A stretch of 64,000 bases of DNA from Kutzneria kofuensis (lineage in GTDB: Bacteria > Actinomycetota > Actinomycetes > Mycobacteriales > Pseudonocardiaceae). Both the position numbers and the translations under genes were made by a program. Below the pieces are notes generated by a model that was given only the letters and a program-made list of their open reading frames with translations, was not told the origin of the DNA and did no database searches. The stretch spans positions 6,698,038 to 6,762,037 of the forward strand of contig NZ_JACHIR010000001.1 of assembly GCF_014203355.1 (NCBI RefSeq). Reading direction: 5' to 3'. Below, piece after piece: positions 25,182 to 33,997 of the stretch (position 1 is the stretch's first letter; each line of letters begins with the position of its first letter).

Positions 25182-26645
25182 GTGACCGAGTTGCACGAGC
25201 TGTCGGCGCTGGAGCAGGCCGCTGCGGTCCGGGCCCGCGAGGTGAGCCCCGTCGAGCTGGTCGACCACCACCTGGATCGGATCGAGCGGCTGGACAGCCT
25301 GCTGTTCGCCTTCGTGACGATGACCGCCGAGCAGGCCCGGGCGCAGGCCAAGGAGGCCGAGCAGGCAGTGCTCAGCACGCCTGACGAGCTGCCGCCGCTG
25401 CACGGCGTGCCGACGGCGATCAAGGATCTGACCATCACCCGGGACGCCCCGACGGCGTTCGGCTCCCGGGCCCTGCTGGGCTTCCAGTCGCCGGTGAACG
25501 CCCACGCCGTGACGGCGCTGCGGCGCGCCGGCCTGATCAGCCTGGGCAAGACCGCCACCCCGGAATTCGGGCTCACCGCCCACTCGGAGACGGACTTCGG
25601 CGTCGAGACGCGGACGCCGTGGAACGTCCGGTACTCGGCCGGCGGCTCCAGCGGCGGGGCGGGCGCGGCGGTCGCCGGCGGGTTCGTGCCGATCGCGCAG
25701 GGCAGCGACGGCGGCGGCTCGATCCGCATCCCCGCCAGCGTGTGCGGCCTGGTCGGGCTGAAGCCGTCCTGGGGGCGGGTCTCCGACGGGCCGACGCCGC
25801 CGGACGCGACGCGGCTGTCCGTGCGCGGCGTGCTGACCCGCACCGTGCGCGACTCCGCCGCCGGCCTGGACGCCCTCGTCGCGTACAAGCCGGGCAGCCT
25901 GGTGCCCATCGCCGGGCCGGACGGGTCGTTCCTGGCGCAGGCCGACCGGGAGCCGGGGCGGCTGCGGATCGGCCGGTTCACCGCCGCGCCGAGCGGGGTC
26001 GACGTGGATCCGGAGTGCGTGCGGGCCGTGGACGTGGCGACCGAGCTGCTGGTCGGCGCCGGGCATGTCGTCGAGGAGATCGAGCCGCCGGCCGGGCCCG
26101 CCCTCACGGACGCGTTCCTGAAGGTGTGGGCCCTGCTGGCGGCGGCCGCGCCCGTGCCGGCGGACAAGGAGCTCCTGCTGCGGCCCGTGACGCGGATGCT
26201 GCGCGAGCGGGGCGCCGGGATCGGCGGCGCGGAGGCGCTGGGCCTGCTGGCGGCGTTGCAGGGGGCGGCCCGGCCGATCATCGACCGGACGGCGGAGTAC
26301 GACGTCGTCCTCTGTCCCACGCTCGCGATGCCGCCCCGGCCGGCCGGCTGGTTCACCGAGGCCGACGACCCGGTGGAGGAGTTCGAGCGGACCATGCGGT
26401 TCGTGGCGTTCACGCCGGTGCAGAACGTGACCGGCCAGCCGGCGGTGTCGCTGCCGGTGCACTGGACCGCCGACGGGCTGCCGGTGGGCGTCATGCTGGT
26501 CGGGCGGCCGGCCGACGAGGCGACGCTGATCTCGCTGAGCGCCCAGCTGGAGGCCGCCAGCGGCTGGGTGCACCAACGGCCGGAGCTGCCCCCCCGCGAG
26601 TCACGCTGTGGGGCACACCGAAATGTAAGAACCGAGCAGAACTGA
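25182..26645 (+). CDS. Amidase (amidase-signature family) with repeat-encoded C-terminal tail
   Basis: 487 residues from GTG 25182 with GGAGG at 25171-25175. Seen: the Ser-cisSer-Lys triad: Lys81 ('AIKDL'), GGSSGG (Ser156/157) and nucleophile Ser180 in 'GSDGGGSIRIP'. Hydrolyses a carboxylic amide; substrate unknown. The native end is near 'ASGWVHQRPELPP'; the last ~18 residues ('RESRCGAHRNVRTEQN' and neighbours) are encoded by the inverted-repeat element starting at 26591, so the original stop has been displaced. Confidence 0.9.
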   Translation: MTELHELSALEQAAAVRAREVSPVELVDHHLDRIERLDSLLFAFVTMTAEQARAQAKEAEQAVLSTPDELPPLHGVPTAIKDLTITRDAPTAFGSRALLGFQSPVNAHAVTALRRAGLISLGKTATPEFGLTAHSETDFGVETRTPWNVRYSAGGSSGGAGAAVAGGFVPIAQGSDGGGSIRIPASVCGLVGLKPSWGRVSDGPTPPDATRLSVRGVLTRTVRDSAAGLDALVAYKPGSLVPIAGPDGSFLAQADREPGRLRIGRFTAAPSGVDVDPECVRAVDVATELLVGAGHVVEEIEPPAGPALTDAFLKVWALLAAAAPVPADKELLLRPVTRMLRERGAGIGGAEALGLLAALQGAARPIIDRTAEYDVVLCPTLAMPPRPAGWFTEADDPVEEFERTMRFVAFTPVQNVTGQPAVSLPVHWTADGLPVGVMLVGRPADEATLISLSAQLEAASGWVHQRPELPPRESRCGAHRNVRTEQN

Positions 26646-26707
26646 GACTCGAGGCTCACTTCGGCCCGAAACCTACATTCGGTATGCCTGAGAGCGTGAC
26701 TCGCGGG
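26591..26707. repeat. Inverted-repeat element copy 2 (117 bp)
   Basis: The ends CCCCCGCGAGTCACGCT (26591-26607) and AGCGTGACTCGCGGGGG (26691-26707) are a perfect 17-bp inverted repeat. The interior shares 'CGAAATGTA', 'GAGCAGAACTGAG' and 'TGCCTGAGAGCG' with copy 1. It overlaps the 3' end of the amidase gene and reads in frame for 18 codons. Confidence 0.88.
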
Positions 26708-26734
26708 GGTGTTATCAGCGGGTTGTCACTGTGC

Positions 26735-26790
26735 GGGCGGCGGGGCGCCGGGGGTAGGGGCGGCCGGCGGGTGGGCGCTGGGGGTTGGGG
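26735..26790 (+). repeat. G-run tract, possible G-quadruplex former
   Basis: Eight runs of three to five G occur within 56 bp on the plus strand, directly after the inverted-repeat element and before the end of the convergent DsbA-family gene. The region has no gene. Quadruplex formation is inferred from run spacing. Confidence 0.5.
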
Positions 26791-26815
26791 CGGTTCGCGG
26801 AGCGCATCTCGGGAC

Positions 26816-27469
26816 TCAACTTCGGGCGTATTCGGACGTGTCCCAGGCCTCGGTGAGGGCCTGGGTGAACAGCTCGGTCGGCTGCGCGCCGGACACCCCG
26901 TAGCGCATGTCGATCACGAAGAACGGGACGCCGTTGGCGCCGAGGCGGGCGGCGGCCCGAGCGTCCTCGTCGACCTCGGCGGCGTACCGGTCCGACTCCA
27001 GCACGGACCGCACCTCGTCGGCGTCCAGGCCGACCTCGACGGCCAGGGCGATCAGGGAGTCGTGGGAGAAGACGGAGAGCTTCTCGGTGAAGTGGGCCCG
27101 GAACAGGCGCTCCACCATGGCGTCCTGCCGCCCGTGCGAGCGGGCCAGGTGCACGACCCGGTGCGCGTCGGCGGTGTTGCCGATGTGCAGGCCGTCCATG
27201 TGGTACTCGAGGCCGTCGCCGGCGGCGGTCTGCTCCAGCCGGGCCTCCATCTGCGCGGCCTCGTCGACGCTCATGCCGTACTTGCGGGACAGCATCTCCA
27301 CGGTCGGCTCGGTGTGGCCGGCGGGGTACGACGGGTCGAGCTGGAAGGAGTGGTGCACGACCTCGATCCGGTCGCGGTGCTCGAACGCGGCCAGGGCCCG
27401 CTCGAACCGCCGCTTGCCCACGTAGCACCACGGGCAGACGATGTCGGACCAGATGTCGACGCGCACCAC
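26816..27469 (-). CDS. DsbA-family oxidoreductase (FrnE-like)
   Basis: 217 residues from GTG 27469 with GGAGGAG upstream. Seen: thioredoxin-fold start 'VDIWSDIVCPWCYVGKRRF' with the CPWC redox pair (Cys12, Cys15), a helical insertion, and the cis-Pro loop 'GVPFFVI'. No signal peptide, so it acts in the cytosol, as FrnE/HCCA-isomerase-like proteins do. Likely thiol-disulfide or CoA/thiol-dependent isomerase chemistry; the substrate is not known. Confidence 0.9.
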   Translation of the reverse strand: MVRVDIWSDIVCPWCYVGKRRFERALAAFEHRDRIEVVHHSFQLDPSYPAGHTEPTVEMLSRKYGMSVDEAAQMEARLEQTAAGDGLEYHMDGLHIGNTADAHRVVHLARSHGRQDAMVERLFRAHFTEKLSVFSHDSLIALAVEVGLDADEVRSVLESDRYAAEVDEDARAAARLGANGVPFFVIDMRYGVSGAQPTELFTQALTEAWDTSEYARS

Positions 27470-27492
27470 AACTCCTCCACCTCGAAAGACCT

Positions 27493-28098
27493 CTAGGTAG
27501 AGCGACGCAATCCGAGCGCGTTTTGTTCCAGGGCGGCCAGCTCGCCGATCACCTTGCGCCGGCCTTTGCGCCAGTCGCCGGCGGGGTCGTCGCTGACCTG
27601 GGCCAGCGATCGCAGCGGCAGCCGGGTCAGGGCGCGCAGGGCCAGCAGGTCCTCGCCGCCGTCCAGCCGCCCGAGCCGCCGGACCGCCCCGGCGGAGCGC
27701 GCGTAGCGGATGCGCAGCGGCAGCCAGATGGCCAGCGCGACCAGCACCGGTCCGATCACGAGCGCGAACGGAACCCAGAACGCCAGGCTTTCGGCGGTGT
27801 CGATCTCTCCGTTGCCGGCGTTCACGAGCGTGGCGCCGGCGTTGGTGCCGGCGCCGAGCGCGTCGGCGAGCTGCCCGCCGACGAACGGCACCTTGCCGGC
27901 GCTGGCGGCCGCGTCGCGGAACGTGTCCCGCAGGCCGCTGCCGGCGTTGACGAGCCCGTCACCCGGCGCCCGTAATCGGCGGACGGTGTCGTGGACCTGG
28001 ACCCCCAGCCAGATCCAGCCGCCGATCCACCCGAGCGCGACGACGTCGGCGAGCACCTGACGCAGGAACCGGCCCGGCCGGTCCGCGTACCACTTCAC
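27493..28098 (-). CDS. Two-helix membrane protein, unknown
   Basis: 201 residues from ATG 28098 (GGGAGG upstream). Seen: a short basic N-terminus, a membrane helix (~18-36), a ~60-residue loop rich in Gly/Ala ('LVNAGSGLRDTFRDAAASAGKVPFVGGQL' region), a second helix (~107-128) and a basic cytoplasmic tail. Matches a common actinobacterial uncharacterised type. It follows the Ser/Thr kinase on the same strand by 18 bp and may be co-transcribed with it. Confidence 0.7.
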   Translation of the reverse strand: MKWYADRPGRFLRQVLADVVALGWIGGWIWLGVQVHDTVRRLRAPGDGLVNAGSGLRDTFRDAAASAGKVPFVGGQLADALGAGTNAGATLVNAGNGEIDTAESLAFWVPFALVIGPVLVALAIWLPLRIRYARSAGAVRRLGRLDGGEDLLALRALTRLPLRSLAQVSDDPAGDWRKGRRKVIGELAALEQNALGLRRST

Positions 28099-28116
28099 CT
28101 TTCCCTCCCGGCAACA

Positions 28117-29364
28117 TCAACTTGTTGGCGACACGGAAGTCTGTTCCCTGGCCGTGGTGCTGGTGTTCTCGGGTGTGGTCGTCGGCTCGGTGGTGACCGC
28201 GGTGGTGGTGGTCGTCGTCGTTGGCGGCTCGGTCGTCGTCTCGGTTGTTGTCGTCGTCGACGTCGTGGTTTCAGGCGTCGACGACGTGGTGTTGCGGGCG
28301 GTCGACGTGGTGGTCGCCCGCACCGGCGCGATCTGCTCCGGCGCATGGTTCGTCGTCGTCATCGACGGGGGAGCGGCCGGGGTGTGCGAGTCGGCCGGTG
28401 GCGGGCCCGTGCGGAACAGGAACAGCATCACGCCGACGACCGCCGCCAACGCGAAAGCGCCGACGGCCATCGGGGCGCGTCGGCGGTGCTGCGGGGGACC
28501 GGGGTGCATCGGCACGGTCGTCTGCACGAGCGGGGAGCCGCTGAGGGCCGTGAAGATCTCGTCGGGGCCGGGTCGGCCGGCGGGATCCTTGTCGAGCAAC
28601 CGGGTCAGCAGCGGGGTGAGCCAGCCGGCCCGGGTGGGCGCCGGCGGCGGATCCATCAGCACGGAGGTCATGGTGGCCAACGGATCGGTCCGGTCGAACG
28701 GCACGATTCCTTCTACAGCAGCGTAGATCGTCACGCCGAGGGACCAGAAGTCCGACTCGGGGCCGCATTCCAGCCCCTGCACCCGCTCCGGCGCCATGTA
28801 GGCGGGGGCGCCGACCAGCGTGCCGGCCGCGGTGAGCGTGCTGTCGCCCTCGGCGCTGGCGATGCCGAAGTCGGCCAGGTACGCGTGCCCGGCGGAGTCG
28901 AGCAGCACGTTGCCGGGCTTGACGTCCCGGTGCAGCACGCCGCTGTCGTGCGCCGCCCGCAGTGCGGCGAGGAGGTCCAGGCCGATTTCCGCGGCGCGGT
29001 CCGGCGACATCGGGCCGTCCTCGGCGATCACGTCGGCCAGCGTCCGCGAGTCCACGTGCTGCATGACGATCCACTGCCGGTCGTCGTGCTCGACGACGTC
29101 GTAGACGGTGACCACGTTCGGGTGCACGATCCGGGCGGCGGCGCGGGCCTCCCGCAGCACGCGTTCACCCTGTCCGGTGACTTCCTTGACGGCCACGTCC
29201 CGGCCCAGCAGCAGGTCCCTGGCCAGCCACACGGTGCCCATGCCGCCCGCGCCCAGCGTCCTGACCAGCACATATCTACCGGCCACTGGCGGCGGCGTCG
29301 AAGCTTCGCTAGGACTCACCCTGACCAGGTACCCGCGTTCACCGAGGGGCAATCGGGGTGTCAT
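28117..29364 (-). CDS. Membrane Ser/Thr protein kinase with Thr-rich tail
   Basis: 415 residues from ATG 29364; GTG 29325 is an alternative and neither has a clear ribosome site. Kinase domain ~30-280: 'LGAGGMGTVW', Lys60, HRD Asp147, 'DFGIASA', 'APAYMAPE'. A membrane helix (~298-318) leads to an ~90-residue extracytoplasmic tail made almost only of Thr, Pro, Ser and Glu, with no folded sensor. The tail could be a wall-spanning or O-glycosylated stalk. Co-directional with the two-helix membrane protein. Confidence 0.88.
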   Translation of the reverse strand: MTPRLPLGERGYLVRVSPSEASTPPPVAGRYVLVRTLGAGGMGTVWLARDLLLGRDVAVKEVTGQGERVLREARAAARIVHPNVVTVYDVVEHDDRQWIVMQHVDSRTLADVIAEDGPMSPDRAAEIGLDLLAALRAAHDSGVLHRDVKPGNVLLDSAGHAYLADFGIASAEGDSTLTAAGTLVGAPAYMAPERVQGLECGPESDFWSLGVTIYAAVEGIVPFDRTDPLATMTSVLMDPPPAPTRAGWLTPLLTRLLDKDPAGRPGPDEIFTALSGSPLVQTTVPMHPGPPQHRRRAPMAVGAFALAAVVGVMLFLFRTGPPPADSHTPAAPPSMTTTNHAPEQIAPVRATTTSTARNTTSSTPETTTSTTTTTETTTEPPTTTTTTTAVTTEPTTTPENTSTTAREQTSVSPTS

Positions 29365-29389
29365 TGACTGCCCGAGTTGCCGATGCGTA

Positions 29390-29402
29390 AGTTCGGCGAA
29401 CT
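29390..29402. promoter_or_regulatory. Palindromic candidate operator upstream of xylA
   Basis: AGTTCGGCGAACT is a perfect 13-bp palindrome about a central G, 24 bp upstream of the xylA start and inside the gap to the divergent kinase. Xylose operons of actinomycetes are often controlled by ROK-type XylR; no such gene is in the window. Confidence 0.4.
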
Positions 29403-29425
29403 AACTAAACCCGATGGAGGTCGAC

Positions 29426-30592
29426 GTGGCCGCGGACCCGACACCGGCGGACAGATTCAGCTTCGGCCTGTGGACGGTCGGCTGGCGCGCCAACGACCCG
29501 TTCGGCGAGCCGACCCGGCCGGCACTGGACCCCGTCGAGTCGGTCCACCGGCTGGCCGAGCTCGGCGCGTGGGGCGTGTCCTTCCACGACGACGACCTGA
29601 TCCCGTTCGGCTCCGACGACGCCGTGCGCGAGGAGCGGGTGAAGCGTTTCCGCAAGGCCGTCGACGAGGCCGGCCTGGTGGTGCCGATGGCGACCACGAA
29701 CCTGTTCACCCATCCGGTGTTCAAGGACGGCGGTTTCACCAGCAACGACCGGTCGGTGCGGCGTTTCGCGCTGCGCAAGGTGTTGCGGAACGTGGATCTG
29801 GCGGCGGAGCTCGGCGCGTCGACGTATGTGCTGTGGGGCGGCCGTGAGGGGTCGGAGACCGACGCCGCCAAGGATGTCCGCGCGGCGCTGGACCGCTACC
29901 GCGAGGCGATGAACATCCTCACCCAGTACGTCGTCGATCAGGGCTACCGCCTGCGGTTCGCGATCGAGCCCAAGCCGAACGAACCGCGCGGCGACATCCT
30001 GCTGCCGACCATCGGCCACGCCCTCGGCTTCATCTCGACGCTGGAGCACGAGGAGCTGGTCGGCGTGAACCCCGAGGTCGGGCACGAGCAGATGGCCGGG
30101 CTGAACTTCGTGCACGGCATCTCGCAGGCGCTGTGGCAGGACAAGCTGTTCCACATCGACCTCAACGGCCAGCGCGGTCCCCGCTACGACCAGGACCTGA
30201 TCTTCGGCCACGGCGACCTGCTGTCCGCGTTCTTCCTGGTGGACCTGTTGGAACAGGCCGGATACGGCGGCCCGCGGCACTTCGACTACAAGCCGCTGCG
30301 CACCGAGGACGTCACCGGCGTGTGGGCCAGCGCGGCCGCGAACATGCGGACCTACCTGCTGCTCAAGGAGCGTGCGGCGGCGTTCCGCGCCGATCCAGAG
30401 GTGGGCGAGGCGCTGCGGGCGGCCAAGGTGGACGAGATCCTGCTGCCGACGCTGTCCCGCCGCGAGACGGTGGCCCAGCTGCGGGCGTCCGATCCGGACT
30501 TCGACCCCGACGCGGTAGGGGCCAGGGGGTACGGCTTCGTGCGGCTGTCGCAGCTCGCGCTGGAGCATCTGGTGGGCGCGCGGCGGTCGTGA
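29426..30592 (+). CDS. xylA: Xylose isomerase
   Basis: 388 residues from GTG 29426 with GGAGG at 29416-29420. This start puts the catalytic residues at His54, Asp57 ('[10 protein letters not shown]'), Glu181 and Lys183 ('[10 protein letters not shown]'), the same numbering as Streptomyces class I enzymes, which supports it over ATG 29414. Converts D-xylose to D-xylulose (also glucose to fructose) with two divalent metals. No xylB or xylose transporter is adjacent; divergent from a Ser/Thr kinase. Confidence 0.96.
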   Translation: MAADPTPADRFSFGLWTVGWRANDPFGEPTRPALDPVESVHRLAELGAWGVSFHDDDLIPFGSDDAVREERVKRFRKAVDEAGLVVPMATTNLFTHPVFKDGGFTSNDRSVRRFALRKVLRNVDLAAELGASTYVLWGGREGSETDAAKDVRAALDRYREAMNILTQYVVDQGYRLRFAIEPKPNEPRGDILLPTIGHALGFISTLEHEELVGVNPEVGHEQMAGLNFVHGISQALWQDKLFHIDLNGQRGPRYDQDLIFGHGDLLSAFFLVDLLEQAGYGGPRHFDYKPLRTEDVTGVWASAAANMRTYLLLKERAAAFRADPEVGEALRAAKVDEILLPTLSRRETVAQLRASDPDFDPDAVGARGYGFVRLSQLALEHLVGARRS

Positions 30593-31068
30593 TCGGCCAC
30601 GCCTGGCCGCAACCCCTGTTTTTCCGATGGAATCCCGGCTGTCGGACCGTCAAGATCAAAGTCGCGATTTCTTCACGGGGTGGTCATTCCCGGTCGCGTG
30701 ATAATGCCAAACGGTGACGCCCGTTTACTTCGTCGATCGCCGCCGAATTGGCCGGTGGAGCGCGACAACGCGGGCGGGCGCGCCGTCAGGCCCGGGCACT
30801 GGGCCATCCGCCGGGCCGATGGATCACCCGACCACCCTGATCCGTGGGCCGATGGGGGCCGGTTGCTCAACAAAACTTCACCGGCCCGCAATCATCGTGC
30901 TTACATCATCGACAGTGGTGTAGGAGCCCCTGCGCCACTCACCCTAGGTGGCATCGGGGGGTGCCGCATGGTCACGACTGATCAAGGTCAGATCGTCGGC
31001 ATTTTCAGGACCGTTAGGGCAGGCCTTCGGTATCCTTCACCGCCTGATGGCGGTCGCCCTGATAAGCA
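30593..31068. other. 476-bp gap between xylA and the LAL regulator block
   Basis: No credible gene: short frames here lack ribosome sites and protein-like codon use. A small hairpin CGGCCA/TGGCCG (30594-30599 with 30604-30609) followed by five T (30619-30623) may terminate xylA. The rest is somewhat less GC-rich and probably holds the promoter for the regulator genes. Confidence 0.5.
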
Positions 31069-33987
31069 GTGGGTCACAGCCAGGCGCGAGAGGGAAGGCG
31101 GTCTGCCCTGAACCCGGATCGGAGGCTCGTCTCCGCCGGCGCGGCCCCGGACTTGTCCACTCAGGACAACACCGGCGTCCCCGCGGTCGGCCGGGTCCTG
31201 CTGGGCAGGACCGACGAGCTGGCACAGCTGGAATCCAAGGCCGACCTCGCGGTCGCCGGGCACGGCCAGGCGGTGCTGCTGCGCGGGCCGTCCGGAATCG
31301 GCAAGACACAGCTGTTGCGCACCGCCGAGCAGCGCTTTGCCGCACGGGGCATGCGAGTGCTGCGGGCCGACTGCGCCGAGGTGAGCAGCGGTTCCGGTTA
31401 CGCCGGCGTGCGGGCGCTGTTCGAGGGCATCGATCAGGCCATGGTTCACGGCCCTGCCCGCTGGGCTCGTGCCGCGCTGACTCCCGCCGCCGACGGCGAC
31501 GTGCCCAGCGGCGGTTACGCGGTTCTGCACGGCCTCTACTGGCTTGTAGTTGGTCTGTCCAGCGAGCAACCGCTGGCGCTGATCGTCGACGACGCGCACT
31601 GGTGCGACAACTCCACCTTGCGCTGGTTGGACTTCCTGTTGCGGCGCGCGGACAGCCTCCGGTTGCTGGTGGTGGTCGCGCAGCGCAGCGGCATCGAGGG
31701 CGGCGAGCTGCTGACCCAGCTGACCACGCACGAATGCTGCACGACGCTGGAGGTGCGGCCGCTCGGCGCGGACGACGTCGTCGACCTGATCGCCGCCGGC
31801 CTGGACGAGGTGCCGGCGCCCTCGTTCGCCGCGCGCTGCAACGACGTCAGCGGCGGCAATCCGCTGCTGCTCTACCGGCTTCTGGGTGAGCTGCGGCGCA
31901 ACGGCGTGCAGCCGGACGCGCAGAGCGCGGAGCTGGTGCAGGAGATGGGCCGGAACGTGCTGGCCGCGTCCGTCGTCGCCGCGCTGGCCAAACAGCCCGA
32001 GTACGTCACCGAAGTCGCCCGCGCGGCCGCGCTCGTCGGCACCGGGCGACCGCACCTGGTGGCCGCGCTGTGCCGGGTGCCGGTTCGCTCCGTGATCACC
32101 GCGCTGCACCTGCTCGTCCGCTGCGACGTGCTCGACGCCGACCGCCACGACTTCGTCCACGACCAGGTCCGAACCACCATCCTGGCCGGCATCTCCGAGG
32201 AGGAACTGCACGCCACCAGGGCGCGGGCGGCGCGGCTGCTCAGCGACGAGGGCGAGCCGGCCGAGACCGTCGCCGGCCATCTGCTGCTGACGCCGGTGGA
32301 CGAGCCGTGGATGCCGCCGGTGCTGCGCGACGCCGCCACGAGCGCCAACCGGCGCGGCTCCGCCGAGGCGGCGATCGGCTACTTGCAGCGAGCGTTAGGA
32401 TCCAAATGGTTGGACGTCGACACCCGCACCAGGTTGCAGATCGACCTGGCCGGCCTGCTCGCGCAGGTCGACCCGGCGAGCGCGCTGCCCACCCTGCGTG
32501 AGGTGCTGGGGCGGGTGTCGGACCCACGGGAGCGCACGACCGTCGCCGCACTGTTCGCCCGCGCCGCACAGCCGGTGTATTCCTCGCAGGAGGCGGTGGA
32601 ACTGCTCGTCGAGGTGATCGACCAACTGGATGCCGCGATCGGGCCGAACCCCGGTCCCGCGGACCAGGAACTGCGCATGCTCGCCGAGGGCACGCTGCTG
32701 ATGTCCGCAACCGACGAATGCTCGACACTGCCGCTGGCCACCGCGCGGGCCCGGATGTTGCCCGACCCGCCCGGCCACACCGGCGCGGAGATGCTGACCC
32801 TGTCGCTGATGGCGATGCTGTCCGCGTTCGAGGGCGGTTCGGTGGAAACCGTGTTGCGCCGCGCCCGTACGGTGATGGAGACACCGGACGTCCCGATGGA
32901 CGGCCTGACGCTGCTGAGCGCCTCGCTGGCGTTCGAGATGGCCGGCGACATCGACTCGGCGCTGGCCGGGCTGGAGCGCACGCTGGCCGAGACGCGGCGG
33001 CGGGCCGAGCCGGTGATGCACGTGATGGCGCTGGGTTTCCGGGCCGTGCTGCAGCGCCGGCGCGGCGAACTGGCCGAGGCCGCCGCCGACGCGCAGACCG
33101 CGGCCGACGTCGCCGGCCAGGAACTGCCGGGCCTGCTGCTGACGTTGCCTCAGATCGCGCAGGCCGGCGTGTTCGCCGACCTCGGCCAGCCCGACCGGGC
33201 GATGGAGCTGCTCGACCAGGTGGTTCGGCCGCGGTACGAGGAATTCGGCTGGGAGTGGTACAACTACGCGCTCGTCCGGGCCAAGGTGATGCGGCAGCTC
33301 GGTGACGCGGCGGGCGCGCTGGAGATGCTGCGGCGCTGCGAGCGCAGCATCGACGACGCCGGCATCACCAATCCGATGTACGTGCTGTGGTGGCCGGAGG
33401 CCGTGGACATCCTCGTCGAGCTGGGCCGGCGCGAGGAGGCGGCGGCGCTGGTCGCCCGGATGAGCGAGGACGTGCGGCGGCAGTGGCCGATTCCCAAGGC
33501 GGACGGGTTGATCGCGCTCGTCACCGGGCTCGTCGCCGAGGACCCCAAGGACGCGGTGGCGCCGCTGACCGCGGCGGTCGAGCGGCTGGAGGGCTGCGGC
33601 GCGGTGCCGGACCGGATCCGCGCCGGGCACCGGCTCGGCCAGGCGCTGCTGCGCGCGGGTGACGTCAAGCAGGCGCGGCAGGTGCTGCGCGCGACCATGG
33701 ACGTGGCCACCCGCAGCGGCGAGCGCGCCGAGCTGGCCGAGGTCGGCAAGCTCGTGGTGGAGGCGGGCGGCCGGGTGCGCAAGCACATCGACTCGCCGAT
33801 GGACGCGCTGACCGGCAGCGAGCGGAGGGTGATCGCGATGGCCGCCGAGGGGCTGAGCAACCGGGCCATCGCCGAGACGCTGTTCGTCGCGCTGCGCACC
33901 GTCGAGGTCCACCTCACGAGCTCGTACCGCAAACTCGGGGTGTCCGGCCGTGCGGAGCTCACCGCGATGCTGCGAGCCGAGCGGTAA
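31069..33987 (+). CDS. LAL-type LuxR-family ATPase regulator 1
   Basis: Up to 972 residues. GTG 31069 has no clear ribosome site; a start near 31108 after GAGGGAAGG (31091-31099) is possible. Seen: AAA-type ATPase domain with Walker A 'GPSGIGKTQLL' and Walker B 'LALIVDDAHW', ~500 residues of helical TPR-like repeats, and a C-terminal LuxR helix-turn-helix ('TGSERRVIAMAAEGLSNRAI', 'LRTVEVHLTSSYRKLGV'). LALs are pathway activators in macrolide clusters. First of three consecutive LAL genes. Confidence 0.9.
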   Translation: MGHSQAREGRRSALNPDRRLVSAGAAPDLSTQDNTGVPAVGRVLLGRTDELAQLESKADLAVAGHGQAVLLRGPSGIGKTQLLRTAEQRFAARGMRVLRADCAEVSSGSGYAGVRALFEGIDQAMVHGPARWARAALTPAADGDVPSGGYAVLHGLYWLVVGLSSEQPLALIVDDAHWCDNSTLRWLDFLLRRADSLRLLVVVAQRSGIEGGELLTQLTTHECCTTLEVRPLGADDVVDLIAAGLDEVPAPSFAARCNDVSGGNPLLLYRLLGELRRNGVQPDAQSAELVQEMGRNVLAASVVAALAKQPEYVTEVARAAALVGTGRPHLVAALCRVPVRSVITALHLLVRCDVLDADRHDFVHDQVRTTILAGISEEELHATRARAARLLSDEGEPAETVAGHLLLTPVDEPWMPPVLRDAATSANRRGSAEAAIGYLQRALGSKWLDVDTRTRLQIDLAGLLAQVDPASALPTLREVLGRVSDPRERTTVAALFARAAQPVYSSQEAVELLVEVIDQLDAAIGPNPGPADQELRMLAEGTLLMSATDECSTLPLATARARMLPDPPGHTGAEMLTLSLMAMLSAFEGGSVETVLRRARTVMETPDVPMDGLTLLSASLAFEMAGDIDSALAGLERTLAETRRRAEPVMHVMALGFRAVLQRRRGELAEAAADAQTAADVAGQELPGLLLTLPQIAQAGVFADLGQPDRAMELLDQVVRPRYEEFGWEWYNYALVRAKVMRQLGDAAGALEMLRRCERSIDDAGITNPMYVLWWPEAVDILVELGRREEAAALVARMSEDVRRQWPIPKADGLIALVTGLVAEDPKDAVAPLTAAVERLEGCGAVPDRIRAGHRLGQALLRAGDVKQARQVLRATMDVATRSGERAELAEVGKLVVEAGGRVRKHIDSPMDALTGSERRVIAMAAEGLSNRAIAETLFVALRTVEVHLTSSYRKLGVSGRAELTAMLRAER

Positions 33988-33997
33988 GCCGGCGGTC

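Noticed and set aside
30680-31111. Small frames in the gap before LAL 1
   Set aside because: No ribosome sites, no recognisable protein and biased composition.
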